Assembly (NCBI GenBank): GCA_021018995.1
Contig: CM037593.1
Location: 45,397,810-45,461,809 of the forward strand
Direction of reading: 5' to 3'
DNA from: Chloranthus sessilifolius
Taxonomy: Eukaryota > Streptophyta > Magnoliopsida > Chloranthales > Chloranthaceae
DNA: 64,000 bases
Shown here: positions 1-12,217 of the stretch, one piece after another
How the letters are laid out: each line of letters starts with the position of its first letter
Numbering within the stretch: the first letter of the stretch is position 1
Notes under the pieces: model-generated
What the model saw: the letters and a program-made list of their open reading frames with translations, nothing else
The model's database searches: none
Told to the model about the DNA's origin: nothing
Position numbers and translations under genes: made by a program

Positions 1-3000
1 CGCATTGGGGGAGAACTAGGAGGGGTAGGGAGACGGACTTCTGAACGGTTGTCTCACTAGGGATTTGAGTCTTTTAAATATTACCTGTATTTAACACATA
101 ATCGTGAGCGGTTGGTATGCTCGCCACGTAATCAGTATCCATCTCCTGGAGGGGAGCATCAGCGTATATACGGACGATGGAATCCTCGAATGGGAATTTG
201 ACGCATTGATGGTATGTGGATGTGACGACCTTCATTCACTCTAGCCATTTTCTTCCAAAATGAGATTGAACGTACTAGCAGAATCAGAAACATGGAAGGT
301 AATGTCTTTCGTTACAGGTCCGAGGCAAACCTGTAGCTTGATAGTTCCTTTAACAAAGTTATGCGACCCATCATAAGCTATGAGTGACAGTGCGGAGGGC
401 CTGACATCCTACTCCATGTATTTGAGCATTTTTAACATGGTGAGAGGGCAGATGTTAAGTCCTGCTCTCGTGTCAACGAGTGCACGTGGTACAAAGAATC
501 CTCTAATTATGATCGTAAGATATATGAGGGCCCCACTCCCACAGAGTGACTCTTTAGGCATGTATGCATCTGTAAAAGTGAATGCCGGAGGTTGTGCCAT
601 GACCGAAGTGATTTGATGATGCTCATCTAGGGTCGTATCCTCATCCACTTATGTGTCTTCAAGTGTTCTTATCAATAAAAAGTGATGATCAGGCAATTTC
701 TTGATGAGTTCTAGTATGGATATTTGGGCCGGGATCTTCTAAAAATATTGTAAAAGGTCGTATTCTTGCCCTGGCTCGAACGCAATTTCTTTGCCTGACC
801 GATGGGCCTTAGGTGCAGGTGGTTGGAATGGTTGAAGTGCAGGAATTGGTGGAGGGATGATGTGAGGTGGGGGAGGCAAGTTAACTTCACTTTCTCTCAC
901 ATTCCCATATCGTAGTTGTGCGTTCGTGAAAACCTTATTTCGAGGGAATGGCGGAGGTGGGTAATTGGTTCCTTACTTGAGAATTGGGCAAGTCGGTTCT
1001 TGACCGAACCCGACGCGGCTTGACACTGGTGTATTTGTAAAATGGTTGAAATATGAGGTTGGAAAGCAAACTTGAATGGTGCTGCCCCAAGGTGGGAGGT
1101 ATTGTGTGTAATCTTCCTCTTCTAGGAAAGTAGAGACCATCGTCTCGCATGGGTCAGGATGTTCTTCTAGCTCGCCTTCTTCAAGATTCAGTGAACGCTC
1201 AATGGTTATTTCATTGTCTTAATTTGGAGTCTTTCGGGTGACACTTTCTACCCATGTACCAATTTGGGCTACAGTTTGGAGAATGTGATCTCCATACTGG
1301 GTTTAGAATCGAACAAAGGGAGCGGTAATGGTGCTGGTTCAGGATTTGGAGGGGTTGAAGGCTTTGGTGGGTGACTACAGAGGAATGGTCTCCTGGCCCT
1401 AAAGGAATGGACTCGTATTTGAGTGAATTTTGGTAAGGAGGTGGATTCGATGGGGCGATGTGAGTGATCAGGGTCGAAGGATGCGGGGGTGAAGGAGCTC
1501 TCGCTGGTGGGGCGAAAGTAGCAGAGGGTTGAATGCGAGTGATTAAGGTGGAAGATTGGAAGGGGGATCGATCGGAGAGATCTATGTTGGTGACCTGAGC
1601 CTGTGTTACTTGGTTGTGGTTGGGCATGGGGTTATTAACAATCCCTAAATTTTGTTGGGGTTGGTTATTATTAGGGTTAGGATTCCTAAACCGGTTCCCA
1701 GTCGATCTGACTTCGGTCATTCATGTCATAGATTACATCCCTGAAGACCCAACAATCTTCTAGGTTGTGTCTCGCGTATAGATGGAAGGCATAACATTTA
1801 CTATAGTCTAGATTTTTCGGCCATGGGCAGGGTCTTTCTTATAAGGATCAAAGGAGATTCTGAGTGTTAAGGAGATGGAAGATGTTGGGAATCGTATCTG
1901 GTAAAGGGGGGTAGTGTTCTCGCCTCGACTGGTAGGTGCCTCTGACTCGGTTAAAGTTCTACGATGGGGGCACACTACTGTAATTCGGCACGTGGGCCGG
2001 TCGATTTTACGTCGTGTTCTGATTCTGGTAGGTGTTGGGATATTGATTTCTATTCTGATATTGGCCCTGATTCTGGTCCTGGCTTTGGCTTTGGTTTGCA
2101 TATTTTTACTGATTAGTACCTTGGTTTTGGTTCGTGTATCGTTGCTGATTTTGATTTTGCCCAAAGTTTCGTGGGTGAAAATTTCCGTTCCCAGAGTTTG
2201 TTCTTGATTAACAACGGTGTTGACCTATTCGGTTCCTAAAGTTTTCTTATTTTTTGACTTTGATTCGCTGGAAGAGCCCACTTTCGATGTGACTATGGAT
2301 AATGCAAGATCTCTGCCTTTAATGTGTCACACTAGTCGGGATGCCCAAGAGTGGCGTGCAGTGAAGTCAGGGCAATCACTTATGACAAGTGCGCTCTTTA
2401 ACGGTTCTCTAGTATTATCGATGATAATGTCCACCAAATCCTTCTCTTTCATTAAAGTGTCGGTCCTAGCAGTGAGTTTCCTCCATCTGGCGACGAAATC
2501 GGTAAATTCTTCATCAGGCCCTTACTTGGCTGCCATTAGATCGTTGAGATTGATTATCTCTTGGATCAAGTATTTATATTGGTCTAAGAATTGACCAAAT
2601 AATTCATCGAAGGTTTCTATCTTATAAAGTGGGAGTCCCGCAAACCAATCTAAAGCTTCTCCTTCTAATGAGCATTAGAAATAGTGAATGAAAAGTCCTT
2701 GATTATCACGTATGGGTCGGCAATCATTACAAAAGAGGGCCAAGTGATAATTGGAATTTCCCGTGCCATTATATTTGGTAAATTTTGATGGCTTAAATCC
2801 TATTGGTAAGTTAAAATTGACGTCCCGACAAAAGTTGTCGAATCCAAATGAGTGATTGGGGCGCTCTCTCTTGGCCATATACTCATCAAGCATTGTAGGG
2901 AGATCTTCAATTTTAACAGTGCTGTCTTTTAGAGCGACCCGTGAGCAAACCTTGTCTAAAGAGTCATCATTGAAGAATGTGTGGGCAAGTTGTCTCAATG

Positions 3001-3242
3001 GTGTGGCGCGGGCTGACACCGTGCTCGGGGTAGGAGGTGGCTTCTCTTGTCGCTCTTGTTCTTCTGAAAATTGTCGTGACCTAATAGTTTCGTATGCAGT
3101 GGCCAACCCTCGAAGCAATTCTTCGGAGTCGTTGTCTTCTATTTTTATTTTTTGAATATTTAGTTCTACGATCTGTTGAGCGGTGAGATTTTGTCTAGTG
3201 TTACCATCTCTCTCATTATGATTGTTACCGGTGTGCGGGGTG
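1..3242 (-). pseudogene. Element F gag and aspartic protease remnant
   Basis: Reading down from 3242, the minus strand encodes a Ty3/gypsy gag lacking its N-terminus. It contains the gag-core signature KFTKYNGTGN and then a Q/N-rich tail around 1800-2160, here split over several frames. The protease follows near 409-648, with the motif LVDTRAGLNICP. The usual core is D-T/S-G-A, so the glycine after DT is changed to arginine, which should abolish activity. Stops and frameshifts interrupt the frame throughout. The closest relative in the window is element B gag-protease (33472-36900), with matching order and motifs. The remainder of pol would lie left of position 1. Confidence 0.75.
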
Positions 3243-4413
3243 TAGAGACAAATCATCAAAGATTCGGTGTTGGAATCTCCAAATCATGACTAGGTTGCTC
3301 TATGGGCTTGTCCTCGGAGTTCTCTGGTTTCGAAATCCCAAAAAAATTTATTCTCTCTCAAAAAATTGTTCAGCCTCCCAGGCGAATTAAGAAAAAAATC
3401 TTTTATAGGGTTTTCTCCAATTAAATGCCCTGTTTCAGGCATTTAATCAAACTACGCGCCTGTCTCCTGGCGCTTAATCGCTTTAAGTCGGTCACCGACT
3501 CAGCGAGCGACTGGCTGACTTGCTCAGCGAGTTTCCTAGTCTTAATAGCGTCAGAACTAATTACGCGCCCATTTTGGGGTGCGTAAATTAAGTGCCACTC
3601 TCGAAGCATTTAATCGAGGAAACTTAGGGGTCAAGGACAGTGAGGCTATGTCGGGCGTAGGTCAATTGCGCACTTGTGATGTCGTGCTCAATTCGATCGC
3701 GCGTCTCATGATAGATGCGTGATCGAGTCTCGAGATGGTCTGGGGAAAGAAAGTCGGGTCTGAGAAGGGACTGATTGTGCACGTGTGATCTAGTGTGTAA
3801 TCAAATTGAGCGCTTAGTTTTAGGCGCATAATTCGGGGTTATCCGGGTCCAAGTTGGGCTTGAAATGCCAAACTATTATTTCAGCCAGCATTTTGACTAT
3901 ATACTATTGTTTCAGTATATAGTCTCCCTACGTTGGGACTTGAGCCATAGAGCTATTGTTTTAGCCTATGTTCAACCATGTACTATTGTTTCAGTGTATG
4001 GTTCCCACGTCGGGGGTATGGGGCCTGAGCCACAGAACTATTGTTTCAGCTTGTGTTCAATCATATACTATTATTTACGCATATGGTCCCACATTAGGGT
4101 TAGGGGTCTGAAATGCGAGACTATTGTCTTAGTCTGTATTCCGACTATATACTGTTGTTTCAGTATATAGTCTCCCTATGTTGAGATCTGAGCCACAGAG
4201 CTATTGTTTTAGCCTGTATTCATCCATGTACTATTATTTCAGTGTATGGTTCTCACGTTAAGGGTTTAGGGCTTGAGCCACAAAACTATTATTTCAACCT
4301 GTGTCCAGCCATATACTATTGTTTCAGCATATGGTCCCATATCAAGGTTTTGAGGTCAAAGGTTGATCGAACAAATTTATATATTATGAGAGGGAAAAAT
4401 GGGAGTGTTTACA
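3243..4413 (-). repeat. Truncated 5' LTR of element F
   Basis: This is the first ~1.17 kb of a B-family LTR on the minus strand. It starts at the TG...CA-type end at 4413 and contains the hairpin array (about 3865-4345) and the segment that in B leads toward a TTTATAAAAG-like stretch. Homology to B's LTR stops near 3243, where gag coding sequence begins. Confidence 0.75.
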
Positions 4414-6357
4414 GGAGGCGGGCTAGGTGAGGCGATGCGAGTGATCAAGGTCGAGGGATGCGGGGGTGAAGGAACTCTCACTAGTGTGGCGAAAGTATTA
4501 GAGCGTTGAATGTGAGCGATTAAGGTGGAAAGCTGGAAGGAGGATTGACCGGAGAGATCTACGGTGGTGACCTGACCCGGCGTTTCTTAGTTGTGGTTGG
4601 GTATGGGGTTATTAATGATCCCTAGATTTTGTTGGGGTCTATTATTATTACGGTTAGGATTCCTAAGCGCTTCTCAATCGATCTGATTTCAGTCATTCAT
4701 GTCATAGATTGTGTCCCTGAGGACCCAACAGTCTTCTAGGTTGTGTCCCGCATATCGATGGAAGGCATAGTATTTACTATAGTCTAGATTTGTCGGCCAT
4801 GGGTGAGGTCTTTATTGTGGGAATCAGAGGATATTTTGAGTGTTGAGGAGACGAAAGATGTTGGGAATCATATTAGGTAAAGAGGGGTAGTGTTCCTGCC
4901 TCGGCTGGTATGGGCCTCTAGCTGGGTTGAAGTTTTGCGGTAGGGGGGTACATTATTGTAGTTTGGCGCATGGCCGGTCGGTTCTATGTTGTATTTTGGT
5001 TCTGGTAGGTGTTGGGATATTGATTTCTATTCTGATACTAGCCCTAATTCTGGTTCTGGCCTTAGTTTTGGTTTGCATACCGTTGTTGACTTTGATTTTC
5101 ACCGAAGTTTCGTGGTTGGAAATTTCCATTCCCAAAGTTTTGTCCTTGGTTGACAACGGTGTTGACCTATTCGATTCCTAAAGCTTTCTTATTATTTTTT
5201 TATTTTGATTCACTGGAAGGGACTACTTTTGACGTGACTATGGATAGAGCGAGGTCTCCGCCTTTAATGTGTCGCGCTAGTCGGGATGCCCGGGAGTGGA
5301 GCGCAGTGAAGTCGGAACAATCACTTATGACATGTGCACTCTTTAACGGTTCTCTAGTGCTATCGATGATAATGTCCACCGAGTCCTTCTCTTTCATTAA
5401 AGTGTCGATCCTGGCAGCAAGTTTTCTCCATCTAGCGACGAAGTCGGTAAATTCTTCATCAGGTCCTTGCTTGGCTGCCAATAAATTGCTGAGACTGACT
5501 GTCTCTTGGATCAAGTATTTGTATTGGTCTAGGAATTGACCGACCAAATCGTCGAAGGTTTCTATCTTATAAAGCGGGAGTCCCGTAAACCAATCTAAAG
5601 TTTCTCCTTCTAATAGTGTTAGAAATAGTGAATAAGAAGTCCTTGATTATTACGTATGGGCCGAAAATCGTTACAAAAGAGGTCTAAATGATGATTCAGA
5701 TTTCCCGTGCCATTATATTTAGTAAATTTTGGTGGTTTGAATCCTATTGGTAAGTTAAATTTTGACGTCCCGATAAAATTTGTCGAATTTGAATGAGTGA
5801 CCAGGGCGCTCTCTCTTGGCCATGTACTCATCGAGTATTTTAGGGAGATCTTCGATTTTAATGGTGCTGTCTTTTGGAGCAACCCATGAGCCAATCTTGT
5901 CTAGAGAGTCATTGTTGAAGAATGTGTAAGCAAGTTGTCTCAATGGTGTGGCGCGGGCTGACACCGTGCTCGGGGTAGGAGGTGGCCTCTCTTGTCATTC
6001 TTAGTCTTATGAAAATTATCGTGACTTGATGGTTTCATATGCAGTGGCCAATCCTCGAAGTAATTCCTCGGAGTCATCATCTCCTCTTTGTATTCTTTGA
6101 ATATTGAGCTCTACGATTTGTTGAGCAGTAAGATTTTATCTAGTGTTACCATCTCTCCCATTATGATTATTACCAGCGTGTGGGGTAGAGAAGGGATTTT
6201 CTTGTTCACCAGCCATGTTAATCTCAGGTTGTCATGGGCTAGAATTATGAAGTGGTTCTTCTTCGTACGCGAGGTTGTTATGATACCCCCACAATAGTGG
6301 GTCTCCTAAACTCACTCTTCGTATACCAGACATCTCGAGTCTTTGATGAAGACTCAT
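4414..6357 (-). pseudogene. Element E gag, 5' portion
   Basis: The start is the ATG at 6357, giving MSLHQRLEMS, which matches the B gag start (MSLRQRLEMS) almost exactly. The reading then passes NLTAQQIVELNIQRIQRG, a retrotransposon gag core (KFTKYNGTGN, then ETVSLSNLLAAKQGPDE) and the Q/N-rich part. In-frame stops and frameshifts occur near 5990-6020 and 5755. It is interrupted at 4414 by the F LTR. The product would be a structural nucleocapsid precursor; this copy cannot encode it. Confidence 0.75.
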
Positions 6358-6446
6358 ATATTTAAAACAAAATCTAAATGACACGATGGAAAGAAAAATA
6401 AGGAACTGAGATAAAAACTATCTAAAAAAAAGGAGTTTGCAAAAGG

Positions 6447-6464
6447 GTCCTATCGCGATCGCTA
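6447..6464 (-). other. Candidate primer-binding site of element E
   Basis: Three bases after the LTR end, the minus strand reads TAGCGATCGCGATAGGAC, matching B's TGGCGATCGCGATTGGAC at 14 or more positions in the same place. The first bases resemble the TGGCGA start of Tat/Ogre primer sites. The primer tRNA is not identified. Confidence 0.5.
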
Positions 6465-6467
6465 GTC

Positions 6468-9400
6468 CGTTGGCGTGCGCTTTTTCTGGGTTCCTCTCGG
6501 TCCCCATTGAATCTGTGGTCCAATTTTGTCCAACTGGACTCTAGCGATGTGGTGTTTGGAATGGTGGAGGTAAAGATAAAAAAATGGGTTTTCTAGGAAG
6601 ATTCCTAGCTTGTTGCGATCGCCAGCTGCAGATATTTAGCGACGTTGCAACACGTCAATGATCACGCTTTAGAGCGGATGTGGGTTACTTCTTTACTGAT
6701 TCGTCCGCCTGCGAATGTCAGCATCTGTGACTCTTCTTATAATTTAGATAGTTTAATTTTCCTTTTCTTTCCCATTATTGTTATAGTTCTAATCAGTTTA
6801 GATTTCCCAATTCTATTGTGAGTTTAGTTGTGTGGGAATTTATTATAGTGAGTTAATTTAGTATTCTAATTCTATCAGGAGTCTAATTAATCTTGGTTTC
6901 CTAATCTTATTAGAATTCCAATTAATTTAGAATCCTAGTACTACTAAAAGTCTAATTGATATCAGTCTCCTAATTATACTAGGAATGCAAATATATTAAT
7001 TTTAATGAAACTTTAATTAAATCAAGCATGCTAATTATACTAAATTCTAATCGAAATAAGTATACTAATCTAACTGGAGTTCTAACTAGAGCAAAAATAA
7101 TAGTCCTGCTAGAATTCTAATGGGGATAAAGGACTGATTTTACTAAGACTCTAATTAAAATAAAGAAACTAATTTTGCTAGAATTATGATTAGAGCGAGA
7201 AATTAATTATACTAAGATTCTAATTAAAGCAATGAATTATCTATGCTAGAATCCAATTAAAATAAAGGACTGATTTTATTTCTAGAATTAGAATCAAAGC
7301 AATGAATTAATTATACTAAAACTTTAATTAATAAAGGAATTAACTATACTGAAATCTAATAAAGCAACGAATTAACGATGCTATAATTGTCTAATTAAAA
7401 TGAAGGAGCTAGTTTTATTAGAGTTATAATCAAGGCAGTTATTCTAAGCATCTAATCAAAAGAAAGCATGTAAATTAATTATACTAAAATTCTAAGATAG
7501 AGTCATGGAACTGATTTTCTAATGCTAATTAAAGCAATAAAATAATTATAAAAAAAAGGGGTTTTGGGCCCGCTATGCTAAGGAGGATTGGCCTCGTTTC
7601 CGAATACCCTCCATAAGCTCCCTTGGACAAATTGGGTGGCTGAGGTTAAAGAAAATTGGGTTATGAACTATAATATTATATTTTTGGCTTTTCGGAGTCG
7701 ATTTTGGGATTATAATTATGGATTAAATTAAGAAACTAGAATCATAGAAACTAAATTAATACTTGGGATTTTTAAAAAATATTAAACTAAGAAATTAAAA
7801 ACTAAAATTTAAAATTCTAGGACTGAATTCAGGCCCGAAATCAGAAAATCAGACCGTATGATTAAGGACTGGTTTTATAACCTAAGAACTAGAACTAAAG
7901 ATTAATGATAGGGCTGGAAATTAAGATTTTAGAGCGGAATAAAGCCTAGGGTCTGTAAATTAGACCGTTAGATTAAGGACTGGTTCTAGAAACGGAGAAC
8001 TAGAACCAGATATAAGAGATTACGGTCTAAAAAAAGGGGTGCTACAGTCTAAAACTAAAAATTCGATATTAATAATTAAAACAAAGAGAAATCCTAAATC
8101 TAAAACAAAGATTTTTACCTAGGATCAGGGCTGCGGAGAGAAATCTTGAAGATTCGAAGCTTGAATCTCGAAATCAGGGCTATGTTTGTCTATGTGTTCG
8201 TTCTCGGAGTACTCTGGTTTCAAAATCCCAAAAAAATATGTTCTCTCTAGAAATTACCAGCCTCTTTTGGGGTGAATTAGAAAAAATCTTTTATAGGTTT
8301 TTCTCCAATTAAGCGCCCTGTTTCAGGCATTTAACTAGATCGCGCCCCTGTCTCCTGGTGCTTAATCGCTTTGAGTCGGTCACCAACTCAGTGAGCGATT
8401 GATTGACTTGCTCAACTAGTTTCCTAGTTCTAACAATGTTAGGACTAATTGCACGCCCAGTGTGGAGTGCGCAATCTGATTAAACGTCTCATTTTAAGTG
8501 CTTGATCGAGGAAGCTTAGGGGTCAAGGATGGTAAGACTAGGTCGAGTGTAGGCCAATTGCACGCCGGTAGTGGGGCGCTCAATCCGATCGCGCGTCTCA
8601 TGTGGGGTGCGTGATCAAGTCTCGAGGTGGTCTGGGAAAGGAAGTCTGGTCTGGAAAGGGGACTGATTGCATGTGTGTGGCTTAGTGTGTGATCGAATTG
8701 CGCATGTTGTTTTAGGCGCGTAATTTGGGGCTATCCAGTTCCGGGTCAGGTTTGAAATGTCAGACAATTATTTCAGCCTATATTTTGACTATATACTATT
8801 ATTTCAGCATATAGTCTCCCTTCGTTGGGATCTGAGCCACGGAGCTATTATTTCAGCCTGTGTTCAGCCATGTACTATTATTTCGGTGCATGGTCCCTAC
8901 GTTAGGGTTAGGGGGTCTAAAATGCAAGACCATTGTTTCAGTCTGTATTCTGACTATATACTATTGTTTCAGTATATAGTCTCCCTACGTCGGGATCTGA
9001 GCCACAGAGCTATTGTTTTAGCTAGTGTTCAGCCATGTACTATTGTTTCAATGCATGGTTCCCACGTTAGGGTCATGGGGCCTGAGCTACAGAGCTATTA
9101 TTTCAACCCGTGTCCAGCCATATACTATTATTTCAGCATATGGTCCCACATATTATGGTAAAGGGTCTTAAATGTAAGACTATTGTTTTAGTTCGCATTC
9201 TGACTATATAGTATTGTTTCAGTATATACTCTCCCTACGTTGGGATCTGAGCCACAAAGCTATTGTTTCAACCTGTGTTCAGCCATCTACTATTTTTTTA
9301 GTGCATGATTCTGAATTTAGGGTCATGGGGCCTAACCCATAGAGCTATTATTTCAGCCTATGTCCAACCATATACTATAGTTTCAGCATATGGTCCCAAT

Positions 9401-9470
9401 TAGGGTTGTGAGGTCAAAGGTTGACCGAATAGATTTGAATATTCTGAGAGGGCAAAATGGGGTGTCTACA
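6468..9470 (-). repeat. 5' LTR of element E
   Basis: It is about 3.0 kb, starting (minus strand) TGTAGACACCCC and ending near the primer site. It matches both LTRs of B (about 2.65 kb). It is longer mainly because of an A/T-rich stretch at about 6940-7550 made of repeated AATTCTAATTAAA-like units and because of extra copies in the hairpin array (8757-9400). It should carry promoter and poly(A) signals, but none is assigned with confidence. Confidence 0.8.
8757..9400 (-). repeat. Hairpin tandem array in E LTR
   Basis: Repeated ~80-bp units contain paired motifs of the form TATATACTATTGTTTCAGTATATAG and CCATGTACTATT..AGTGCATGG. The same array occurs at 3865-4345, 14480-14960 and 52205-52690. 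Open frames across it are by-products of the repeat. Confidence 0.8.
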
Positions 9471-9785
9471 CTTATGGTCATTAGACAAGATGTGACTAGT
9501 GGGAATAGGCCCGATTTCTCCATCAGGGAGGACGATTCATTACTCTTCAGGGGCTGACTATGCATGCCAGCCGATACCAATCTTTGACGCACGATTCTAG
9601 AAGAAGCCGACAAGTCAAAATATGCTATCCACCCCAGTTGCACAAAGATGTATGAGGACCTGAAGAAGAGCTTATGGTGGAAAGGCTTGACGAAAGAAAT
9701 AGCAGAGTAAAAAGATGCCTGATATGTCGACAAGTGAAGGTTGACCATCAGAAACCCTCGAGTTTATTGCAACCCTTACCGATAC
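9471..9785 (+). pseudogene. Chromovirus integrase N-terminal zinc-finger fragment
   Basis: The plus strand encodes the start of a Ty3/gypsy chromovirus integrase. Visible parts are a FRG...MPAD segment before the zinc finger, YAIHPSCTKMYEDLKK, and then CLICRQVKVDHQKPSSLLQP, which is the Cys-x2-Cys half of the H2C2 finger and the linker typical of Tekay/Del chromoviruses. The first histidine position appears to be aspartate. A frameshift lies near 9700. The left side is cut by element E. The right side is cut by element A inside codons that continue in the same frame at 58066. Integrase would join cDNA to the chromosome; this copy is dead. Confidence 0.85.
9781..9785. other. Target-site duplication GATAC, left of element A
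   Basis: These five bases precede the TG of A's 5' LTR and recur exactly at 58066-58070 after the CA of A's 3' LTR. Confidence 0.95.
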
Positions 9786-12193
9786 TGTTAAGCCCTGAAA
9801 ATTATCACTTTTCACCCCTTAACCGGGCCTTTGATGGACCTCTGAGCCAATTAATAATGTGTTTTTAGTGTGTTCTTGTAGATAACAGCAAAATAAGAGC
9901 TTAATAATGCAATCCTACATTTTCAAGCCAAGAAGACAGAAGTATGCTGCAACAGTGGAGCCAACAGCCACTCAAGCAGCTAAAATTGCAAGGAGAAGCA
10001 GCCATTCGAGGTGTTGTTGTTTTAGACCTTCAAGCCATATAAATGAAGCAACAATGTAACACATTGAGTGGAGCACAATAGTTGAGAGCAGCTACATCTA
10101 TTGAAGATCTTGAGTGGCTCAAATAGCTGCTGCAATGGACATGTCACACAGTTCCAATCACCCAGAAGCTTCCTCGTGAGGATCTCACGTGGTTCACATG
10201 AACCTGGCGAGCAGCTACACAAAGCAGCAGTGAAGATCTCGTGTAGATCAGTTGGGGGAATTGATTCAAGAAATCTCCTCGCTAAGCTCTCGCGCGCGTC
10301 AAAGACAAGCCAACCAAGCGAGGAATCGCAAAGTCAACCTCGCGAGCTGCACCAATTAACCTTTGCGGCCTTCTTCCGCACACAATCTAACCTCACGACA
10401 GCCAAGCGAGATGCACCATTCATAGCAGAGTAAAGCCTCGCGAGTTCCCTTCACAAAAAATCCATCCTCGTGAGCCTGCTTCTACACTCAAGTCAGCTTC
10501 GTGAGACTCGGTCTCAGAACTTCTCAACTTACTGTTTTCAATGCTCAGGGATAGTTTGGGTTTTCACACTTCTAGGGCACACATCTCGAGGCATTCAAGG
10601 GCCACGAATGAGCCACTCTAAAGCATCTCTCTTCTGATTGGATAATGCACATCAGGGTTTCAAGGATTGCATATAAATAGGTCTGTTATCTACATTGTAA
10701 GGGAGCTAGGAATATCCTGGCTCACTTAGGTTTTCAAGTTAGGTTTTATTTTAGGATTTATGTTAGGATTTCTTTTATTCCTTTCCCCTTTCTTCTTACC
10801 CTAGCATAGCAGCAATGCTGGGCTAGGCTCTATGTAATAGGTAGTTTTCATTCATGTTTTGCAATCGATTTTGTATGAAATGGAGTGAGTTGATTTGGGG
10901 TTTGCACAGGCTGCTGCCTTGAGGGCAGAAAATTGTAAGTTTCATTTCAATCAATGCAATGCCTATTTTAATGTTTATTCAATCTGTTATTTTCCTATTT
11001 GCCCATAGTTTTGTTCAGGCTATAGCATGCATTTATGATTTGAGTTGATTGAAAGGCACATGGAAGCTTGAGCTTGTAGCCCTGGGATCATGGTGGTGGC
11101 AGCAGTTTACATGTTCTATCTCATCATTTGTGGATAAGGCAGCCTCTGTGGATAGCCTGTGACCATTTGAGTGGACAGTCTATAGCCCTAGGGTAGGTCT
11201 TTGTCACAGATCTGTGATGGATTCCTTTTCTCTGCACTTGAGCTTGTAGCCCAATGAGAGATTGTGCAAAGCTAAACCTACTTTATTTTACATCACCATT
11301 ATCAGTGTGTAGATCTGAGTTGTTGTAGAGATTGCAAACTTGTGAACTGGGTTATTGCAGGCCTTTTGTAGCAATGACTAGTTGAATCTAAGTCCTCATT
11401 CAGCCTGAGATACCTTGTGGTTTCCACCTGGTTTTCAAAGTCTGTTTGCTCCTATGAATGCATGTGCTTGTAGCCTTGCAAACATAGTGTCTGCAATGGT
11501 GTTCATGGCCTGACTTAATTCATTGGTTGGAGGAAATCTATTGGATAGTCTGTGACCATTGAAGTGGATAGATTATAGCCTTAAGATCAATCCATCCCTT
11601 TGGGTGAGGTTAGTTTTCTGACTTAATCAATGAGATTTGACAAACTCTATTGGATAGCCTGTGACCATTTAAGTGGACAGGGTATAGCCTTAAGAGCAGT
11701 CTAAATGGCATGAGTTGAGTTGGATTCTTCTACCTTGTAGATGTGCTAGTAGCCATCTAAAGGATTGCTATAGATTCATGACAAACACTGAGTTGCATAA
11801 CTGATTTTTCCCTAGCTGTTTACTTCTCCATATTTTATCTTTATTTTATCACACACATCATCATCCTTCTTTATCCCTTTCTTTAGCTATTGTTTATTCC
11901 TGTTTTTCCTAGTTTTTAGTATAGTTTAGTGACACTTAAACACCCTTCCTTTAGGACTGCCAGATCTGTAGCCAGATCTGGAGATTACTGTATGCCCTAG
12001 TGGTTCAGATCGATACTCCCTGTGGGACAAACTCTTACTTCGTAAAACTTGCTACAACAAACCCTGGATTCTTGCAGGTCTATGATTTGGTTTTGTGCTG
12101 TATTCATTCCTCATTTTATTTTATTTTTTATGCTTCCTTTATTTTATCTTTATCATTTTTATAATAAAAAGAAGTAGCAAAAACATTTTAACA
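9786..12193 (+). repeat. 5' LTR of element A
   Basis: It starts TGTTAAGCCCTG, ends TTTTAACA, and is about 2.4 kb. It contains CTCGCGAG-rich sequence near 10140-10500, a possible TATA region near 10668 (GCATATAAATAGG) followed by GGGAGCTAGGAATA, and dispersed copies of GGATAGCCTGTGACCATT (about 11152, 11535, 11651). The TATAAATA box is the likely promoter of the element. No protein-coding content is supported. Confidence 0.9.
10669..10680 (+). promoter_or_regulatory. Probable TATA box of A 5' LTR
   Basis: ATATAAATAGGT-type sequence within the LTR, conserved at the equivalent place in the 3' LTR (about 56543-56552). It is a good plant TATA match and probably marks the U3/R boundary shortly downstream. 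Confidence 0.55.
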
Positions 12194-12199
12194 AGTTTT

Positions 12200-12217
12200 T
12201 GGCGCCGTTGTCGAGGA
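12200..12217 (+). other. Primer-binding site of element A (tRNA-Asp type)
   Basis: TGGCGCCGTTGTCGAGGA lies six bases after the 5' LTR. It matches the usual plant tRNA-Asp primer site TGGCGCCGTTGCCGGGGA at most positions. It would prime minus-strand cDNA synthesis. Confidence 0.85.

Larger units (their letters stand above)
1..4413 (-). mobile_element. Element F: partial Tat-lineage (B-family) LTR retrotransposon
   Basis: This is a minus-strand element running off the left edge of the window. It consists of a truncated 5' LTR (4413 down to about 3243) joined directly to gag and protease sequence. It belongs to the same family as elements B, D and E: the LTR hairpin array, the gag core and the protease region all match B by eye. 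The missing piece is the 3' part of the LTR, the 5' UTR and roughly the first 60 gag codons. Its outer end (minus strand TGTAAACACTCCC) directly abuts gag sequence of element E, so F probably inserted into E. The far end lies outside the window, so no TSD can be checked. Confidence 0.75.
4414..9470 (-). mobile_element. Element E: partial Tat-lineage (B-family) LTR retrotransposon
   Basis: This minus-strand element has an intact-looking 5' LTR (9470 down to 6468), a primer-binding site and gag from 6357. It is cut at 4414 by element F. The outer LTR end at 9470 abuts chromovirus integrase sequence on the right, so E inserted into, or truncated, the chromovirus. If it is a true insertion, the five bases 9471-9475 (CTTAT) should recur at its other end, which is outside the window. 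Confidence 0.75.

Noticed and set aside
8757-9161. 134-codon open frame across the E LTR array, with similar frames at 3865-4430, 14426-14868 and 52016-52306
   Set aside because: The translation simply repeats with the hairpin DNA units, is read in different strands, and has no start context or domain; it is a by-product of stop-poor repeats.
10022-10433. Opposed open frames in A's LTR (also at 55844-56111)
   Set aside because: They lie inside a long terminal repeat, differ in length between the two LTRs, and show no recognisable domain.
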